A stretch of 64,000 nt of DNA from an uncultured Chloroflexota bacterium (GCA_937901745.1 CALGSZ010000022.1:93500-157499); one strand, 5' to 3'. Counted from the stretch's first letter, positions 17,143 through 26,700 are shown. Program-made: numbers and translations. Notes: generated by a model not told the origin, from the sequence alone.

Positions 17143-18195
17143 ATGCCAACCGTGCTCGCTGACACATTGCGCGACCTGATGCGCGCCATCTTCGAAGCGG
17201 TCGGCACGCCTCCCGACACGGCGCGATTCGTCGGCGACTCCCTGGTCGACGCCAACCTGGCCGGCCACGACTCACACGGCGTGATCCGGATCCTCCATTA
17301 CGTTGAGATGGTCCGCGCCGGCAAGGTCGATCCGCGCGCGGAGCCATGCGTCGTCCATCGCTTCGGAGCGACGGCGACGCTGGACGCGAATTGGGGATGG
17401 GGTCAGCCGGCGATGATGCTGGCGACGGAGACAGCGATCGAGCTTGCCCGCCAGTATGGGCTCGGCGCGGCGGTCGTGCGGCGCTGCTACCACATCGGCC
17501 GCGTCGCTCCGTACGTGGAGACGATCGCCCGCGCTGGCATGATCGGTATCGCGACGACGAATGCCGGACCTGCCGTCGCGCCCTACGGCGCCCGCTCGCG
17601 CGTGCTCGGCACCAACCCGATCGCCTGGGCAGCGCCGCGCGCGGACGGCAAGGAGCCGATCTGCCTCGATATCGCCACGGCGGCGGTGGCGGAAGGAAAG
17701 CTCAGGGTTGCTCGCGCCAAAGGAGCGCCAGCGCCGCCGGGCGCGATCGTCAACGTCGAGGGGCACCCCTCGCTCGATCCGAACGACTTCTACGCCGGCG
17801 GCGCGCTGCTGCCGTTCGGCGCGCACAAGGGTTCCGGTTTGAGTGTCCTCGTGCAGATTCTCGGCCGCGGGCTGGCCAGCATGGACCGGGACCAGCTGCT
17901 GAGCCATCGCGGCGGGAACGGGCCGTTCGTCCTGGCAATCGATCCCGCCGCGTTCGGTCCTCGTGAGGCCTTCATCGAGGCGGTCGAGGCGCAGTGCGCG
18001 GAGATCACGAGCGCGACTCCCGCCGAGGGCTTCGATGCGGTGCTGCTGCCAGGCGAGCCGGAGCTGGCCGCGCGGGCCGAGCGCTTGGCGAACGGCATTC
18101 CAGTGCCTGAAACGACTTGGAACGAGCTCCTCGCCCTCGCCGCCGAGCTGGGGATCGGCGTCGCCGGCCCGGCCCAGGCTAGTCCATCACAATAA
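17143..18195 (+). CDS. malate/L-lactate dehydrogenase (Ldh2) family protein
   Basis: 350 residues of the Ldh2/YlbC/ComC family, which is unrelated to classical malate dehydrogenase and reduces 2-keto acids such as pyruvate, malate, ureidoglycolate or piperideine-carboxylate with NAD(P)H. The family motif GHDSHGV near residue 40, with its catalytic His, is intact, as are GATATLDANWGWG, TTNAG.AVAPYGAR and LLPFGAHKGSGL. ATG at 17143 with GGGAG upstream; an ATG at 17105 opens only an 11-codon frame. It overlaps the convergent M24 gene by 17 bp at the 3' end. Confidence 0.85.
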   Translation: MPTVLADTLRDLMRAIFEAVGTPPDTARFVGDSLVDANLAGHDSHGVIRILHYVEMVRAGKVDPRAEPCVVHRFGATATLDANWGWGQPAMMLATETAIELARQYGLGAAVVRRCYHIGRVAPYVETIARAGMIGIATTNAGPAVAPYGARSRVLGTNPIAWAAPRADGKEPICLDIATAAVAEGKLRVARAKGAPAPPGAIVNVEGHPSLDPNDFYAGGALLPFGAHKGSGLSVLVQILGRGLASMDRDQLLSHRGGNGPFVLAIDPAAFGPREAFIEAVEAQCAEITSATPAEGFDAVLLPGEPELAARAERLANGIPVPETTWNELLALAAELGIGVAGPAQASPSQ

Positions 18196-19303
18196 TCTCG
18201 CGGCTGGCGTTGTTCAGGCGCTCGCCGCCCGTCTCGGTGCAGAGCACCGCGTCCTCGATCCGCACGCCGAACCGGCCTTCGAGGTAGATACCCGGCTCGT
18301 CGCTGAAGATCATCCCCGGCTGCAGTGGCAGCGTGTTGCCGCTGACGAGATACGGTTCCTCGTGGACATCCAAACCGAGGCCGTGCCCGACGCGGTGCAG
18401 GAACTGCGGGCCGTATCCCGCCTCGGTGATGATCTGCCGGGCCACCTGGTCGAGCCGCTCGCAGGGCACGCCGGGCTTGACCGCCTCGAACGTCGCCTGG
18501 TTCGCCTTCAGCACGATCTCGTAGACCCGGCGGAATTCCTCGGTCGGCTCGCTGCCGACGACGACCGTGCGAGTGATGTCGGAGTTGTAGCCGTGCAGCA
18601 CGCCGCCCCAGTCGAAGATCACCACATCGCCTCGCTGAATGACGCGGTCGCCGGTGTGGTAATGGGGCGCGGCGCTATTCGGCCCGCTGGCGCAGATGCC
18701 GAAGTTGCCTCCCAGCCCCCGCTTCTTCATCAGCCCGGCCAGGCGCTCCATCGCCTGCGTCTCGGTCAGCCCGCTGATCGGGCCGCTGGCGACGAACTCA
18801 GCCCACGCCTCGTCCGTCAGGCGAGAGACTTCCCGCATCACCGCGATTTCGTAGGCATCCTTGCACATGCGCAGCGCGCGCATCACGTTCTGCGCCGGAA
18901 GCCAGCGGGCGCCGGGCATCGCCGCCTGCAGCCGGAGCAGGAAGACACTCCAGAGCTGGTCGCCAACGGCGATGGTCTTGCCGTCTACCGATCCGGCTAG
19001 CTTCGCCGCCAGCTCGGCCGGCGACTGCGTCTCCTCCCAGGCATGGATCTCGACGAGATCCGCCTGCTCCTTGGCGTTCGGCGCCTCCAGCACCGGAACG
19101 ATCAAGAACGGCGCGCCCTGCCTCGGCACGCCGAGGAGATTCATCCGCTCGCTGACGTGAGCACGGAAGCCCGTCAAGTAGAACAGATCGGACGACGGTC
19201 CAAGCAGGAGCAGATCGACACCTTGGCGCTCCAGCTCTTCCTTCGCCCGGCGTATGCGCTCGACAAAGACATCCTCTGGGGGCGCTGCCAGCGACACGGT
19301 CAT
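18179..19303 (-). CDS. M24 family metallopeptidase (Xaa-Pro peptidase/creatinase fold)
   Basis: 374 residues. An N-terminal creatinase-type domain (1-150) precedes a pita-bread catalytic domain. All five metal ligands are visible: D231 and D242 (IFDWGG, YNSDITRT), H307 (HRVGHGLG), E336 (SDEPGIY) and E350 (VRIEDAV). The enzyme is expected to cleave X-Pro dipeptides or similar amides with two metal ions. The ATG at 19303 has GAGGAGG 8 nt upstream. The tail overlaps the Ldh2 gene by 17 bp. Confidence 0.85.
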   Translation of the reverse strand: MTVSLAAPPEDVFVERIRRAKEELERQGVDLLLLGPSSDLFYLTGFRAHVSERMNLLGVPRQGAPFLIVPVLEAPNAKEQADLVEIHAWEETQSPAELAAKLAGSVDGKTIAVGDQLWSVFLLRLQAAMPGARWLPAQNVMRALRMCKDAYEIAVMREVSRLTDEAWAEFVASGPISGLTETQAMERLAGLMKKRGLGGNFGICASGPNSAAPHYHTGDRVIQRGDVVIFDWGGVLHGYNSDITRTVVVGSEPTEEFRRVYEIVLKANQATFEAVKPGVPCERLDQVARQIITEAGYGPQFLHRVGHGLGLDVHEEPYLVSGNTLPLQPGMIFSDEPGIYLEGRFGVRIEDAVLCTETGGERLNNASREIIVMD

Positions 19304-19554
19304 GCAATCAGCCTCCTCAATCGGTGGCCGCTCGGTGGCGGCTCATAGCCGGCGGCGCGACACGAAATTTTCCGGCCACGCATCGGGATTCTAGCCCAGC
19401 AGGAGGCAAGTGGAGCCATGCCTTTGGGGGCAAGGTACGCGAGGGAAGGCATCAGACCTGGCGATAGTGAATGCCATCGCGGCTCGGCTCGAATGCTAAT
19501 TCGCATGAAGGTGCGGGGACGTGCTATCACTCCTGCTAGGGTGGGCGGCAACGC

Positions 19555-20433
19555 GTGCCGCAGAAGGATAGGCAGGAGGAGATGGCGGCAGCTCCGGTCA
19601 TCGAGGTGGAAGGGCTGGTCAAGCGCTACGGCGCGGTGCAAGCGCTGGCCGGCATCTCGTTTTCAGTCGCGGAAGGTGAGATCTTCGGGTTCCTGGGTCA
19701 CAACGGCGCTGGCAAGACGACGACGATCCGGGTGCTGACGGGCCGCACCAAGCCGACCTCGGGGTCGGCGAAAGTGGCCGGGCACGATGTCGTCAGCGAC
19801 ATGCCTCGCATCAAGCCGCTGATCAACCTGGTCTTCGAGGACCAGAACCTCTACGAGCGGCTGACGGGTTACGACAACCTCATCTTATTCGCCGACCTCT
19901 ATCGTCAACCGCACAGCCGGGCCGAAGAGCTGCTGTCGCTGGTCGGACTGAGCGACGCCGCCAAGCGCCGCGTCAAGACCTACTCCTCCGGAATGAAGCA
20001 GCGGCTGCTAGTGGCCCGCGCGCTGATCAACCGCCCCCGCGTCCTCTTCCTCGACGAGCCGACGCGAGGGCTCGACCCGGCCTCCGCCCGCGAGATCCGC
20101 AACATCATTCGCGACATGAGCCGGGAAGGCACCACCGTCTTTCTGACGACGCACTCGATGGAGGAAGCGGACGAGCTGTGCGACCGCGTCGCCTTTCTGG
20201 CGAAGGGCAGGATTGTCGCGCTGGACACACCGCGCGAGCTCAAGCTGCGCTACGGCCAGCGCACCGCGACGGTCCTGCTGCGTGACCGGCGCGAAGTGCA
20301 GATCTGCCTGGACGACGCGACGGATGCTCGGCGCCTGGCGGAGTGGATGGAAGCTGGCGAGGTGCTGACGATCCATTCCAACGAGGGCACGCTCGAAGAC
20401 GTCTTCATCGCGCTGGCTGGTCAGCCACTCTAA
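19555..20433 (+). CDS. ABC-2 type exporter ATP-binding protein
   Basis: 292 residues (GTG start), or 283 if the ATG at 19582 is used; the latter has AGGAGGAG almost touching it, so the start is uncertain. Walker A is GHNGAGKTT, the signature is YSSGMKQR, Walker B is VLFLDEPTRGLD and the switch His lies in TTHSMEEAD. The sequence matches the CcmA/DrrA subfamily that powers ABC-2 exporters. The partner permease starts about 20 bp downstream. Cargo unknown; drugs, polysaccharides or lipids are typical. Confidence 0.88.
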   Translation: MPQKDRQEEMAAAPVIEVEGLVKRYGAVQALAGISFSVAEGEIFGFLGHNGAGKTTTIRVLTGRTKPTSGSAKVAGHDVVSDMPRIKPLINLVFEDQNLYERLTGYDNLILFADLYRQPHSRAEELLSLVGLSDAAKRRVKTYSSGMKQRLLVARALINRPRVLFLDEPTRGLDPASAREIRNIIRDMSREGTTVFLTTHSMEEADELCDRVAFLAKGRIVALDTPRELKLRYGQRTATVLLRDRREVQICLDDATDARRLAEWMEAGEVLTIHSNEGTLEDVFIALAGQPL

Positions 20434-20451
20434 GCCGGAGAGTTGGGAACG

Positions 20452-21540
20452 GTGGTAGCACTTTACAAGATTCTGGCGATCTTCCGGAAAGATTTCCGCG
20501 ATGCGCTTCGCGATGCGCGCGTCTTGGTGGCGCTGATCGTTCCGCTCGGCATCGGCGTCTTCTACAACCTCACCTTTGAAGACGAGACGACGCCGGAAGC
20601 CACAGTTGTCTACGCGGCGGCGGAACAGACGCGGCTCCCAGAAGTGATCCGCTCGTTCGTCGGGGACACCGTCCGCATCACGTTCGAGCAACTGCCGGAT
20701 GAGTCAGAGGTTCGGCAACGGGTAGCCGATGAAGACGCCGATCTCGGACTCATCGTACCGGCGGGATTCGATGCCGCCGTCGCCGCCGGCCAGAGCCCGG
20801 AGCTCATCGTGCTCCAGCCGCCGTCGGCCTCATTCGCCAGCTCCTTCGTCGCCGCGGCAGTCGAGCCAGCGGTGCGCGCGCTGTCCGGGCAGCAACCGCC
20901 AGCCATTATCACGATGGAGCAGGTTGCCGAAACGCCCGATGAAGCGACGGTGATCGATAGCGTCGGATTGCGCGTCTGGGCCGTCATGGCGGCAACGGTG
21001 ATGATGATCTCCATGATCGCGATGCTGGCGGTGCCGATCGTCCTTACCGAGGAAGTCGAGAAGAAGACGTTGGACGCGCTAATCCTGATCGTGTCCTATC
21101 CCGAGGTGATTGCCGCCAAGGCGCTGCTCGGCGTGGTCTATGTCGCGGTGATGGTTCCGGTGCTGCTGCTCATCACGCGGATTCAGCCGTCTGACTCCGC
21201 CATCTTCGTCGCGACCGTGGTATTGCTCAGCGTGACGCTCCTTGGCTTTGGCCTGCTCATGGGCGGCATGTTCAAAAACGCCAATCAGCTCAACACGTGG
21301 GGAGGCGTTTTCTTGCTCCCCGTCATCGCTCCAGCGTTCATCGTCGGCCTTGGCCTGCCCGACACCATCGACCGAATCGCTAGCATCTTTCCGACCGGCG
21401 GGGCGACGAAGCTCCTGCTGGACAGCGCGACCGATCAGCGGCTCTTCTCCGACAGCTTGACATCGTTCGTGGTCATGGCCGTTTGGGGCTTTGCCGCTTA
21501 CGCGCTGCTGGTCTGGCAGCTGTCGCGACGCCAAGCGTAG
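20452..21540 (+). CDS. ABC-2 type exporter permease
   Basis: About 362 residues. One N-terminal helix (LVALIVPLGIGVFYN) is followed by a large extracytoplasmic domain (about 40-180), then five to six helices from about 185 (VWAVMAATVMMISMIAMLAVPIV), with the cytosolic loop TEEVEKKTLDALI typical of NatB/YhaP-like permeases. It forms the membrane half of the exporter with the ATPase gene just upstream. The GTG at 20452 has GGAG 11 nt upstream; a TTG at 20443 is also in frame but too close to that site. Confidence 0.85.
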   Translation: MVALYKILAIFRKDFRDALRDARVLVALIVPLGIGVFYNLTFEDETTPEATVVYAAAEQTRLPEVIRSFVGDTVRITFEQLPDESEVRQRVADEDADLGLIVPAGFDAAVAAGQSPELIVLQPPSASFASSFVAAAVEPAVRALSGQQPPAIITMEQVAETPDEATVIDSVGLRVWAVMAATVMMISMIAMLAVPIVLTEEVEKKTLDALILIVSYPEVIAAKALLGVVYVAVMVPVLLLITRIQPSDSAIFVATVVLLSVTLLGFGLLMGGMFKNANQLNTWGGVFLLPVIAPAFIVGLGLPDTIDRIASIFPTGGATKLLLDSATDQRLFSDSLTSFVVMAVWGFAAYALLVWQLSRRQA

Positions 21541-21573
21541 CGAGTGGCCGAAATATTAGGGAGGAGCGGACCG

Positions 21574-22296
21574 ATGACTGACACGTTGTCCGAAGCCGCC
21601 CGGAGCACCACGCGCGGCGCGCTAACGACGCAACTTTGGAAGAGCATCGAAGGGATCTACGCCGAGATCCTGGCCCACCCATTCATCACCGGGCTGACCG
21701 ACGGCACGCTACCAGAGAAGTCCTTTCGCTTCTACGTGGTGCAGGACGCGCTCTATCTCACTCGGTATGCGCGGGCGCTGAGCGTCTGCGCGGCGCGCGC
21801 GCCGCACGAGGAAGCGATCCGCATGTTTAGCGAGCATGCGGCAGAGGCGATCACCGTCGAGCGCTCGCTGCACGACGGGTTCTTCGCCGAGTTCGGACTT
21901 TCGCCGGAAGAGGTAGCCGCGACGCCGCTCGCGCCGACGAACGTGACATACACCAGCTATCTCCTGGCGACGGTCTACGGCGGCTCGTTTGCCGAGGCGC
22001 TCGGCGCGGTGCTCCCGTGCTACTGGATCTACTGGGAAGTCGGCAAAGCGCTGCTCGCCAAAGGATCTCCGAACCGCCTCTACCAACGCTGGATCGATAC
22101 CTACGGCGGCGAGGAGTTCGGCGCGACCGTGCAAGCCGTGCTCGATCTGACCGATGCGATCGCGGCCGACCTTGGCCCCGCCGACCGACGAGCGATGACC
22201 GAGCATTTCGTCATGACCAGCCGGCTCGAGTGGATGTTCTGGGACATGGGCTACCGGCAGGAGCGCTGGCCAGACGCGGTCGCGCCCAAGAGTTAG
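21574..22296 (+). CDS. tenA: TenA/thiaminase II family protein
   Basis: 240 residues, all-helical. Conserved TenA features are HPFITGLTDGTLP (35-47), the YVVQDALYL segment with its Asp, C149 in LPCYWIY (the usual active-site cysteine) and E219 in RLEWMFWDM (the usual acid). TenA-type enzymes hydrolyse aminopyrimidine derivatives to salvage the thiamine pyrimidine. The ATG at 21574 has GGGAGGAG 7 nt upstream and gives normal family length. It follows the ABC-2 exporter by 33 bp and may be co-transcribed. No other thiamine gene is in the window, so the symbol is by family only. Confidence 0.8.
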   Translation: MTDTLSEAARSTTRGALTTQLWKSIEGIYAEILAHPFITGLTDGTLPEKSFRFYVVQDALYLTRYARALSVCAARAPHEEAIRMFSEHAAEAITVERSLHDGFFAEFGLSPEEVAATPLAPTNVTYTSYLLATVYGGSFAEALGAVLPCYWIYWEVGKALLAKGSPNRLYQRWIDTYGGEEFGATVQAVLDLTDAIAADLGPADRRAMTEHFVMTSRLEWMFWDMGYRQERWPDAVAPKS

Positions 22297-22356
22297 CGAG
22301 TTTCGCGCGTCGGCGCCGGTGCTCCCAGGCCCTACCTAACAGATTCACCAAACGAA

Positions 22357-22389
22357 AAGGAGCGCGGTGGTCATCGCCCCGCGCTCCTT
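22357..22389 (-). terminator. terminator of the ba3 oxidase operon (possibly bidirectional)
   Basis: AAGGAGCGCGG (22357-22367) and CCGCGCTCCTT (22379-22389) form a perfect 11-bp stem with an 11-nt loop between two convergent genes. On the minus strand it is followed by TTTTCGTTT, a fair T-tract, so it fits best as the end of the oxidase operon. Confidence 0.75.
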
Positions 22390-22410
22390 CGCTTCGTTGA
22401 TGCGGCTGGC

Positions 22411-24216
22411 TCAGTCGCGTCCTAAACGGCGCGATTCGAACACCGCGCCCTGCAGCAACCGCCAGAACCAGGCAAACGCGCCGATCGCGATCACCACCCA
22501 ACCGGCGGCGAGGACGTCCACCCAAGTGTCACCGCCACCCGACACTTGCCAGACGTTCCAACCCGGCGAGGTGAGGTTCAGCGGCAGGTAGGCGATGAAG
22601 AACGGGCCGTACGCCAGCACGACGAGCAGCGCCGCGATCACGAACCAGAAGCCGAGCCGGTCGAGCAGTGGCAACGTCCTAGTCGAATCGAAGCGCGCTT
22701 CAGCCACCGGGATTTCGAGCTTCTCTGCCGGCTTCCGGCTCAGCAGGGTCCCGACCATCACGATGAAGAAGAACAGCCCCGCGATCGCCATCAGGACGCC
22801 ACCGATCGCGGTCATCCAGTTCTCGAGGTTCCAGCTCGAGAGCTCGTAGGTCGCCGCGCCGATCGCCGTGCGCCGGGGCATGCCATTCAGGCCACCCGCG
22901 ATTTGCCCGCGGGCAAACACGAGCACGCCGATGGCATACAGCCAGCCCTGCGCCACCGCGAGACGACGCCCATACAGGGCATTGCCAGTGAGATACGGCA
23001 CGAGCCAGTAGCTAATCCCCATCACCGAAAGCCCAACCGCCGTGCCGACGGTGAGGTGGAAGTGACCGGGAACGAACGCCGTGTTGTGCACCACCTTATT
23101 GACGGTGTAGCTGGCGTTGATAATGCCGGTCGTGCCGCCCAGCAGGAAAACGAGCATCGCCAGCAACTGCGCCGAGACGCTGGGATCTCCCCACGGTAGG
23201 TGGCGAATCCAGCCAATGAGTCCGCGACCACCCCGTGCCCGACCAGCCGACTCAATGACGGACATCAGCGTGAACGCCGTGATGAGGCTCGGGAAGACCA
23301 CGGCGAAGGTGGTGAACAGGTGGATGGACTTCATCCAGACGGGAATGCCTGGATCGGTGTACTGGTGGTGCAAGCCCGTGGGAACCGACAGGACCAGGAA
23401 GAGGATGAACACGAGCCGGGTCAGCCCGTCGCTGTAGAGCTTGCCGCCAACCTGCTTCGGGAAAATCAGGTACCAAGAGACATAGACCGGCAGCAGCCAA
23501 AAGTAGACGATCGGGTGACCGGTGAACCAGAAGAGGGTGCGGTTGAACTGCGGATCGACCGTATTGATCCAGCCCAGCGACCAGGGCAGAAGGAATCCCA
23601 CAACCTCGATCGCAATGCCGATCGACGCCAGGTCCCACATGAGATAGGTGGCGATGGAGGCGAAGGCGAGCAGGGGAGTGCGCTCCCCCGGATGCTCCCG
23701 CTTCCAAGCGCGCCACGTCAGCAATTGATTCGCGGAGACCAGCCAGGTCGAGAGTACGAGGAAGACCGCGCCGAGGTAGAACGTGGAGTGGGCCTTCAGC
23801 GGCGGATAGAAGGTGAAGAGCACGCTCGCCTGGTTGGTGAGAATTGCATAAGCGGCCAGCACCACGCCCGCCAGCGCCGTCCAGAACGCGCCCTGCACCA
23901 ACGCGGTGCTCGCCAGCGGCCGCCCAAAGCCGCGGATGGTTGTCAGCGACAGGAAGGCATTCCCGAAGGTGAATGTGAAGACGAGGGCGAGCAGCACGCC
24001 GTGCAGCGTTAGCCCTTGGTAGTAGCTCGCCAGACCTGCTTCGTCGTACAAGTCGATGTCGATGCGCTCGATCGCTTGCAGGAGACCGACCAGTCCACCG
24101 AGCGCCAGGGCGATGAACCCGAGATAGAGCTGCCAGCGAATGGCCCAGCGCTGAGCCATCGGCTCGCTGGCGGTCTGCTCGATCGTCCTTGCGGCGGTAA
24201 AGGTGGTTGCGCTCAT
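22411..24216 (-). CDS. ba3-type cytochrome c oxidase subunit I
   Basis: 601 residues with about 13 membrane helices, the haem-copper catalytic subunit of a B-type oxidase. Ligands sit in the expected places: H72 (low-spin haem), H234 and Y238 in GHPIVYFW (CuB and cross-linked Tyr), H283/H284 in LHHQY (CuB), and H385 and H387 in GHFHLT (high-spin and low-spin haem). The enzyme reduces oxygen at the inner membrane and pumps protons. The start at 24216 overlaps the subunit II stop as ATGA, with AAGGTGA upstream, indicating translational coupling. The tool-predicted upstream extension would run into subunit II. Confidence 0.92.
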   Translation of the reverse strand: MSATTFTAARTIEQTASEPMAQRWAIRWQLYLGFIALALGGLVGLLQAIERIDIDLYDEAGLASYYQGLTLHGVLLALVFTFTFGNAFLSLTTIRGFGRPLASTALVQGAFWTALAGVVLAAYAILTNQASVLFTFYPPLKAHSTFYLGAVFLVLSTWLVSANQLLTWRAWKREHPGERTPLLAFASIATYLMWDLASIGIAIEVVGFLLPWSLGWINTVDPQFNRTLFWFTGHPIVYFWLLPVYVSWYLIFPKQVGGKLYSDGLTRLVFILFLVLSVPTGLHHQYTDPGIPVWMKSIHLFTTFAVVFPSLITAFTLMSVIESAGRARGGRGLIGWIRHLPWGDPSVSAQLLAMLVFLLGGTTGIINASYTVNKVVHNTAFVPGHFHLTVGTAVGLSVMGISYWLVPYLTGNALYGRRLAVAQGWLYAIGVLVFARGQIAGGLNGMPRRTAIGAATYELSSWNLENWMTAIGGVLMAIAGLFFFIVMVGTLLSRKPAEKLEIPVAEARFDSTRTLPLLDRLGFWFVIAALLVVLAYGPFFIAYLPLNLTSPGWNVWQVSGGGDTWVDVLAAGWVVIAIGAFAWFWRLLQGAVFESRRLGRD

Positions 24217-24698
24217 GCGACGATCACCTTCGCGAACATCGTGTGATGACCGGTGCCGCAATACTCATGGCAGATGATCAAGTACTCGCCGGGCTTGTCG
24301 AAGGTGTAGCTGACTTCAGTGACTTGTCCGGGGATGATCATGGCGTTGACGTCTGTGCGCTCGATCATGAATCCGTGAATCACGTCGGTGGACGTCACTT
24401 TGAACGTGACGTTCGCCCCGACGGGCACGTGGATCTCATTCGAGGAAATATCGGGCGACACCTGAAATGCCCAAATGTAGGCAACGATCACGGCCTCGTA
24501 TTCGTTCGGGCCGATTTGCCTCACGCCGGGTTGGTCGAATGGCGGTGTGGTTCTTACGGTACGAGGATCGATTCGACCGCTCGGCGCCGGCAAGTGGACA
24601 TCGGCCGCCAACACCGAGGCGCCGATGGCAGCTATGCCGACCGCCAAAAGGATCCCGCCTAAGACCATGAAGATCTTTTCGAGCCGCTCAATGTGCAT
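24213..24698 (-). CDS. ba3-type cytochrome c oxidase subunit II (CuA)
   Basis: 161 residues. One N-terminal membrane helix (about 8-32) anchors a cupredoxin domain whose CuA ligands are complete: H108 (VIHGF), C143, E145, C147 and H151 in CHEYCGTGHH, and M154. It takes electrons from a cytochrome c or blue copper protein. The ATG at 24698 follows GGGAGGGGATCC. It lies between the small subunit IIa gene and subunit I, with which it overlaps by 4 bp. Confidence 0.92.
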   Translation of the reverse strand: MHIERLEKIFMVLGGILLAVGIAAIGASVLAADVHLPAPSGRIDPRTVRTTPPFDQPGVRQIGPNEYEAVIVAYIWAFQVSPDISSNEIHVPVGANVTFKVTSTDVIHGFMIERTDVNAMIIPGQVTEVSYTFDKPGEYLIICHEYCGTGHHTMFAKVIVA

Positions 24699-24815
24699 GG
24701 ATCCCCTCCCATCGCCGTTCCATGAGCGCCGGTCGAGACCGCCGGACACGCTTCACGCTTGCACGGGATATGACGAGCTAAACCAGTCCCGTTGACGGGC
24801 CGGGGCTGCGGCAGG

Positions 24816-24950
24816 TTAGCTACGGTCGATTAGGGTGTAATAGACGAAGGCCCAGAGGGCAGCGGTTACGAGCAGGTAAAGCAGCATCAGCACGAACGCG
24901 CCTCGCGGCTGCTCCTCTGCTTCGTGGTTCGGTTCGCCGTGGTCGCTCAT
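24816..24950 (-). CDS. ba3 oxidase small subunit IIa-like protein (44 aa)
   Basis: A 44-residue ORF below the usual length cut-off. A charged N-terminus (MSDHGEPNHEAEEQPRG) leads into one membrane helix (AFVLMLLYLLVTAALWAFVYY). Start ATG at 24950 with a strong GGAGGGAAGTC site. It opens the oxidase operon, 117 bp before subunit II. The form (short acidic tail, PRGA at the helix start, one helix) matches subunit IIa of Thermus-type ba3 oxidase, which supplies the helix missing from subunit II. Position and topology make the call strong even though the sequence is short. Confidence 0.75.
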   Translation of the reverse strand: MSDHGEPNHEAEEQPRGAFVLMLLYLLVTAALWAFVYYTLIDRS

Positions 24951-25170
24951 GACTTCCCTCCTCATGGTGGCGAACTTGCCGAGCTGAGCGTGGAAGGAGC
25001 GAATTGCCTCTTGCCTCGCGTATTCGCGTCAGCCTGAACTGAAAATCCGGTTCTAACCCCGGACTTTGTCTCAGCATTGCCACAAGGAGCGGCGACGGGA
25101 ACCGCTATTTGGTGCCGCTATCCTACGCCCTTGATTAGGTGGAACGCAACAGGAGTGTTGGGGCATTCAC

Positions 25171-25202
25171 GCCGCAACCGCGGGAAATCCCGCGGTTGCG
25201 GC
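25171..25202 (-). terminator. 15-bp perfect hairpin downstream of the first M81 gene
   Basis: Arms 25171-25185 and 25188-25202 (GCCGCAACCGCGGGA and its complement) pair perfectly around a 2-nt loop, 32 bp beyond the M81 stop. No clear T-tract follows on either strand. It marks the left end of the catabolic island and separates it from the oxidase operon. Confidence 0.6.
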
Positions 25203-25233
25203 CTCGCTGACTCGGTTGTGTTGGGATCGGCGG

Positions 25234-26700
25234 TCAAGCCGACCACGTCGTGTCGGGATCGAGCGGGAAGATCGGGCGGCGCACATGCTTGAAGGTGAAG
25301 GACGAGAGATTGACGCTGCCGAGGCCGGGCGTGTCCACGTCAATTGAATGCTTGGTGATCGGTTGGTAGCCGCCGCGCCAGCGCACCGCCGCCTTGACGA
25401 CGATGATCTTCTGCCGGGCCGGGTCGATGCCGACCGATTTCAATTGCTGGAGATCGCCCGGCATCGTCTTGCGGCTCGTCAGGACGATATTCACCCCGTC
25501 GACGCGGACGACCGCGGTCGGGCCCATGTCGACGGGAACGCCGGCGTTCTCCGGCCCCTCGTGCACCCACTTCCCATCGCAGAGGAGACGCACGTATCCG
25601 GTAATCGGCACCGGTTCACCGTGCAGCCGATCCGTCTTGCCGCCGACGGTTGTGGTGACCGTCCCACCGACTCCAGCGGCGAACGCGGCCCGCGCTGCCT
25701 CGGCGTCGGCGATTACGACCGTTGCCTCCTGCGCGCCCTGCCGCAGCAGCTCCGCCAGCAGCACGGTCGCATCGCCAGGGGTGCCGCCGCCGATGTTGTC
25801 GCCAACGTCGACGAGGATGACCGGTCCTTCCGGGTACGCGATCGCTTGCGCCACCGCCTCAGCCGGCGGCACGTTGCGAACGATCATCTGATCGCGCAGC
25901 GACCAGGCCATCTCTGCTAGCTCACGCGCCAGCCGCTCCGCTTTCTCCCGATCATTGTCGGTCGTGACCAGGATGCTCGTGCCGGCAATCGGCACGTCGG
26001 AGTAGGGGAAGCCAGCGGCAATGGTGATCGTGAGCGCCTCGCCGCTCTCCTCTAGCTCGTGCGCGCGGTCGAGGAGCAGCTTGAATGGCGGCCGGGCGGT
26101 GAACTGCGCCTGCGGCACCGGAATCAGCGGCGGCTTGACGAGCGCCATCGTCGGCCGAATCTCGCCACGGGCGGTGCGGGCAATTAGATCGACCGCCTCC
26201 CGCGCCCGCTCCGCCGCGTCGACGTGCGGGTAGGTGTCGTAGGTGGTGACGATGTTCACCTGCTCGACCATCTCCGGCCCAATGTTGGCGTGATAGTCGA
26301 GCGTGACAGCGATCGGCATGTCCGGTCCGACGGCAGCCCGCACCCGCCGAGCGATCTCCGCCTCGGCGTCGGGATACCCCTCCGCCACCATCGCGCCGTG
26401 CAACGTCAGCACGACCGCATCCGCCGGGAGCGCGGCGGCGATCCGCTCGACCAGCTCGTTGAGCAACGTCTCGAACGTCTCGCGGCTAGGCGTACCGGTC
26501 GAGACGCCATCGGCGAGCAGCGTCGGCACCAGCTCAATGCCCTGATCGCGGCAGCCATCAATCACCCCGCCGAGCGAATGATTCGTTCCGGCGTAGGCCC
26601 ACATCTCCTCACCACGGTGGATCGACAACGTCTCCAGCGTCGTCGGCTCGACCGAGAATGTGTGCGTCTCATGCATGATCCCGCCGGTGATCAGGCGCAT
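25234..26700 (-). CDS. M81 family metallopeptidase (MlrC-like), copy 1
   Basis: 488 residues of the M81/MlrC family, named for the zinc enzyme that degrades linearised microcystin; most members have unknown substrates. Visible landmarks are the N-terminal GGIMHETHTFS, LTLHGAMV (98-105), the metal pair D135/H137 in TLDYHANI, H159 in TYPHVD, and a C-terminal domain with DVGDNIGGGTPGD and VDMGPTAVV. The ATG at 26700 has AGGAGG 5 nt upstream. It follows the SDR-like gene by 253 bp on the same strand and may be the last gene of importer operon A, or have its own promoter. I infer cleavage of a small amide or peptide brought in by the adjacent importer. Confidence 0.85.
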   Translation of the reverse strand: MRLITGGIMHETHTFSVEPTTLETLSIHRGEEMWAYAGTNHSLGGVIDGCRDQGIELVPTLLADGVSTGTPSRETFETLLNELVERIAAALPADAVVLTLHGAMVAEGYPDAEAEIARRVRAAVGPDMPIAVTLDYHANIGPEMVEQVNIVTTYDTYPHVDAAERAREAVDLIARTARGEIRPTMALVKPPLIPVPQAQFTARPPFKLLLDRAHELEESGEALTITIAAGFPYSDVPIAGTSILVTTDNDREKAERLARELAEMAWSLRDQMIVRNVPPAEAVAQAIAYPEGPVILVDVGDNIGGGTPGDATVLLAELLRQGAQEATVVIADAEAARAAFAAGVGGTVTTTVGGKTDRLHGEPVPITGYVRLLCDGKWVHEGPENAGVPVDMGPTAVVRVDGVNIVLTSRKTMPGDLQQLKSVGIDPARQKIIVVKAAVRWRGGYQPITKHSIDVDTPGLGSVNLSSFTFKHVRRPIFPLDPDTTWSA

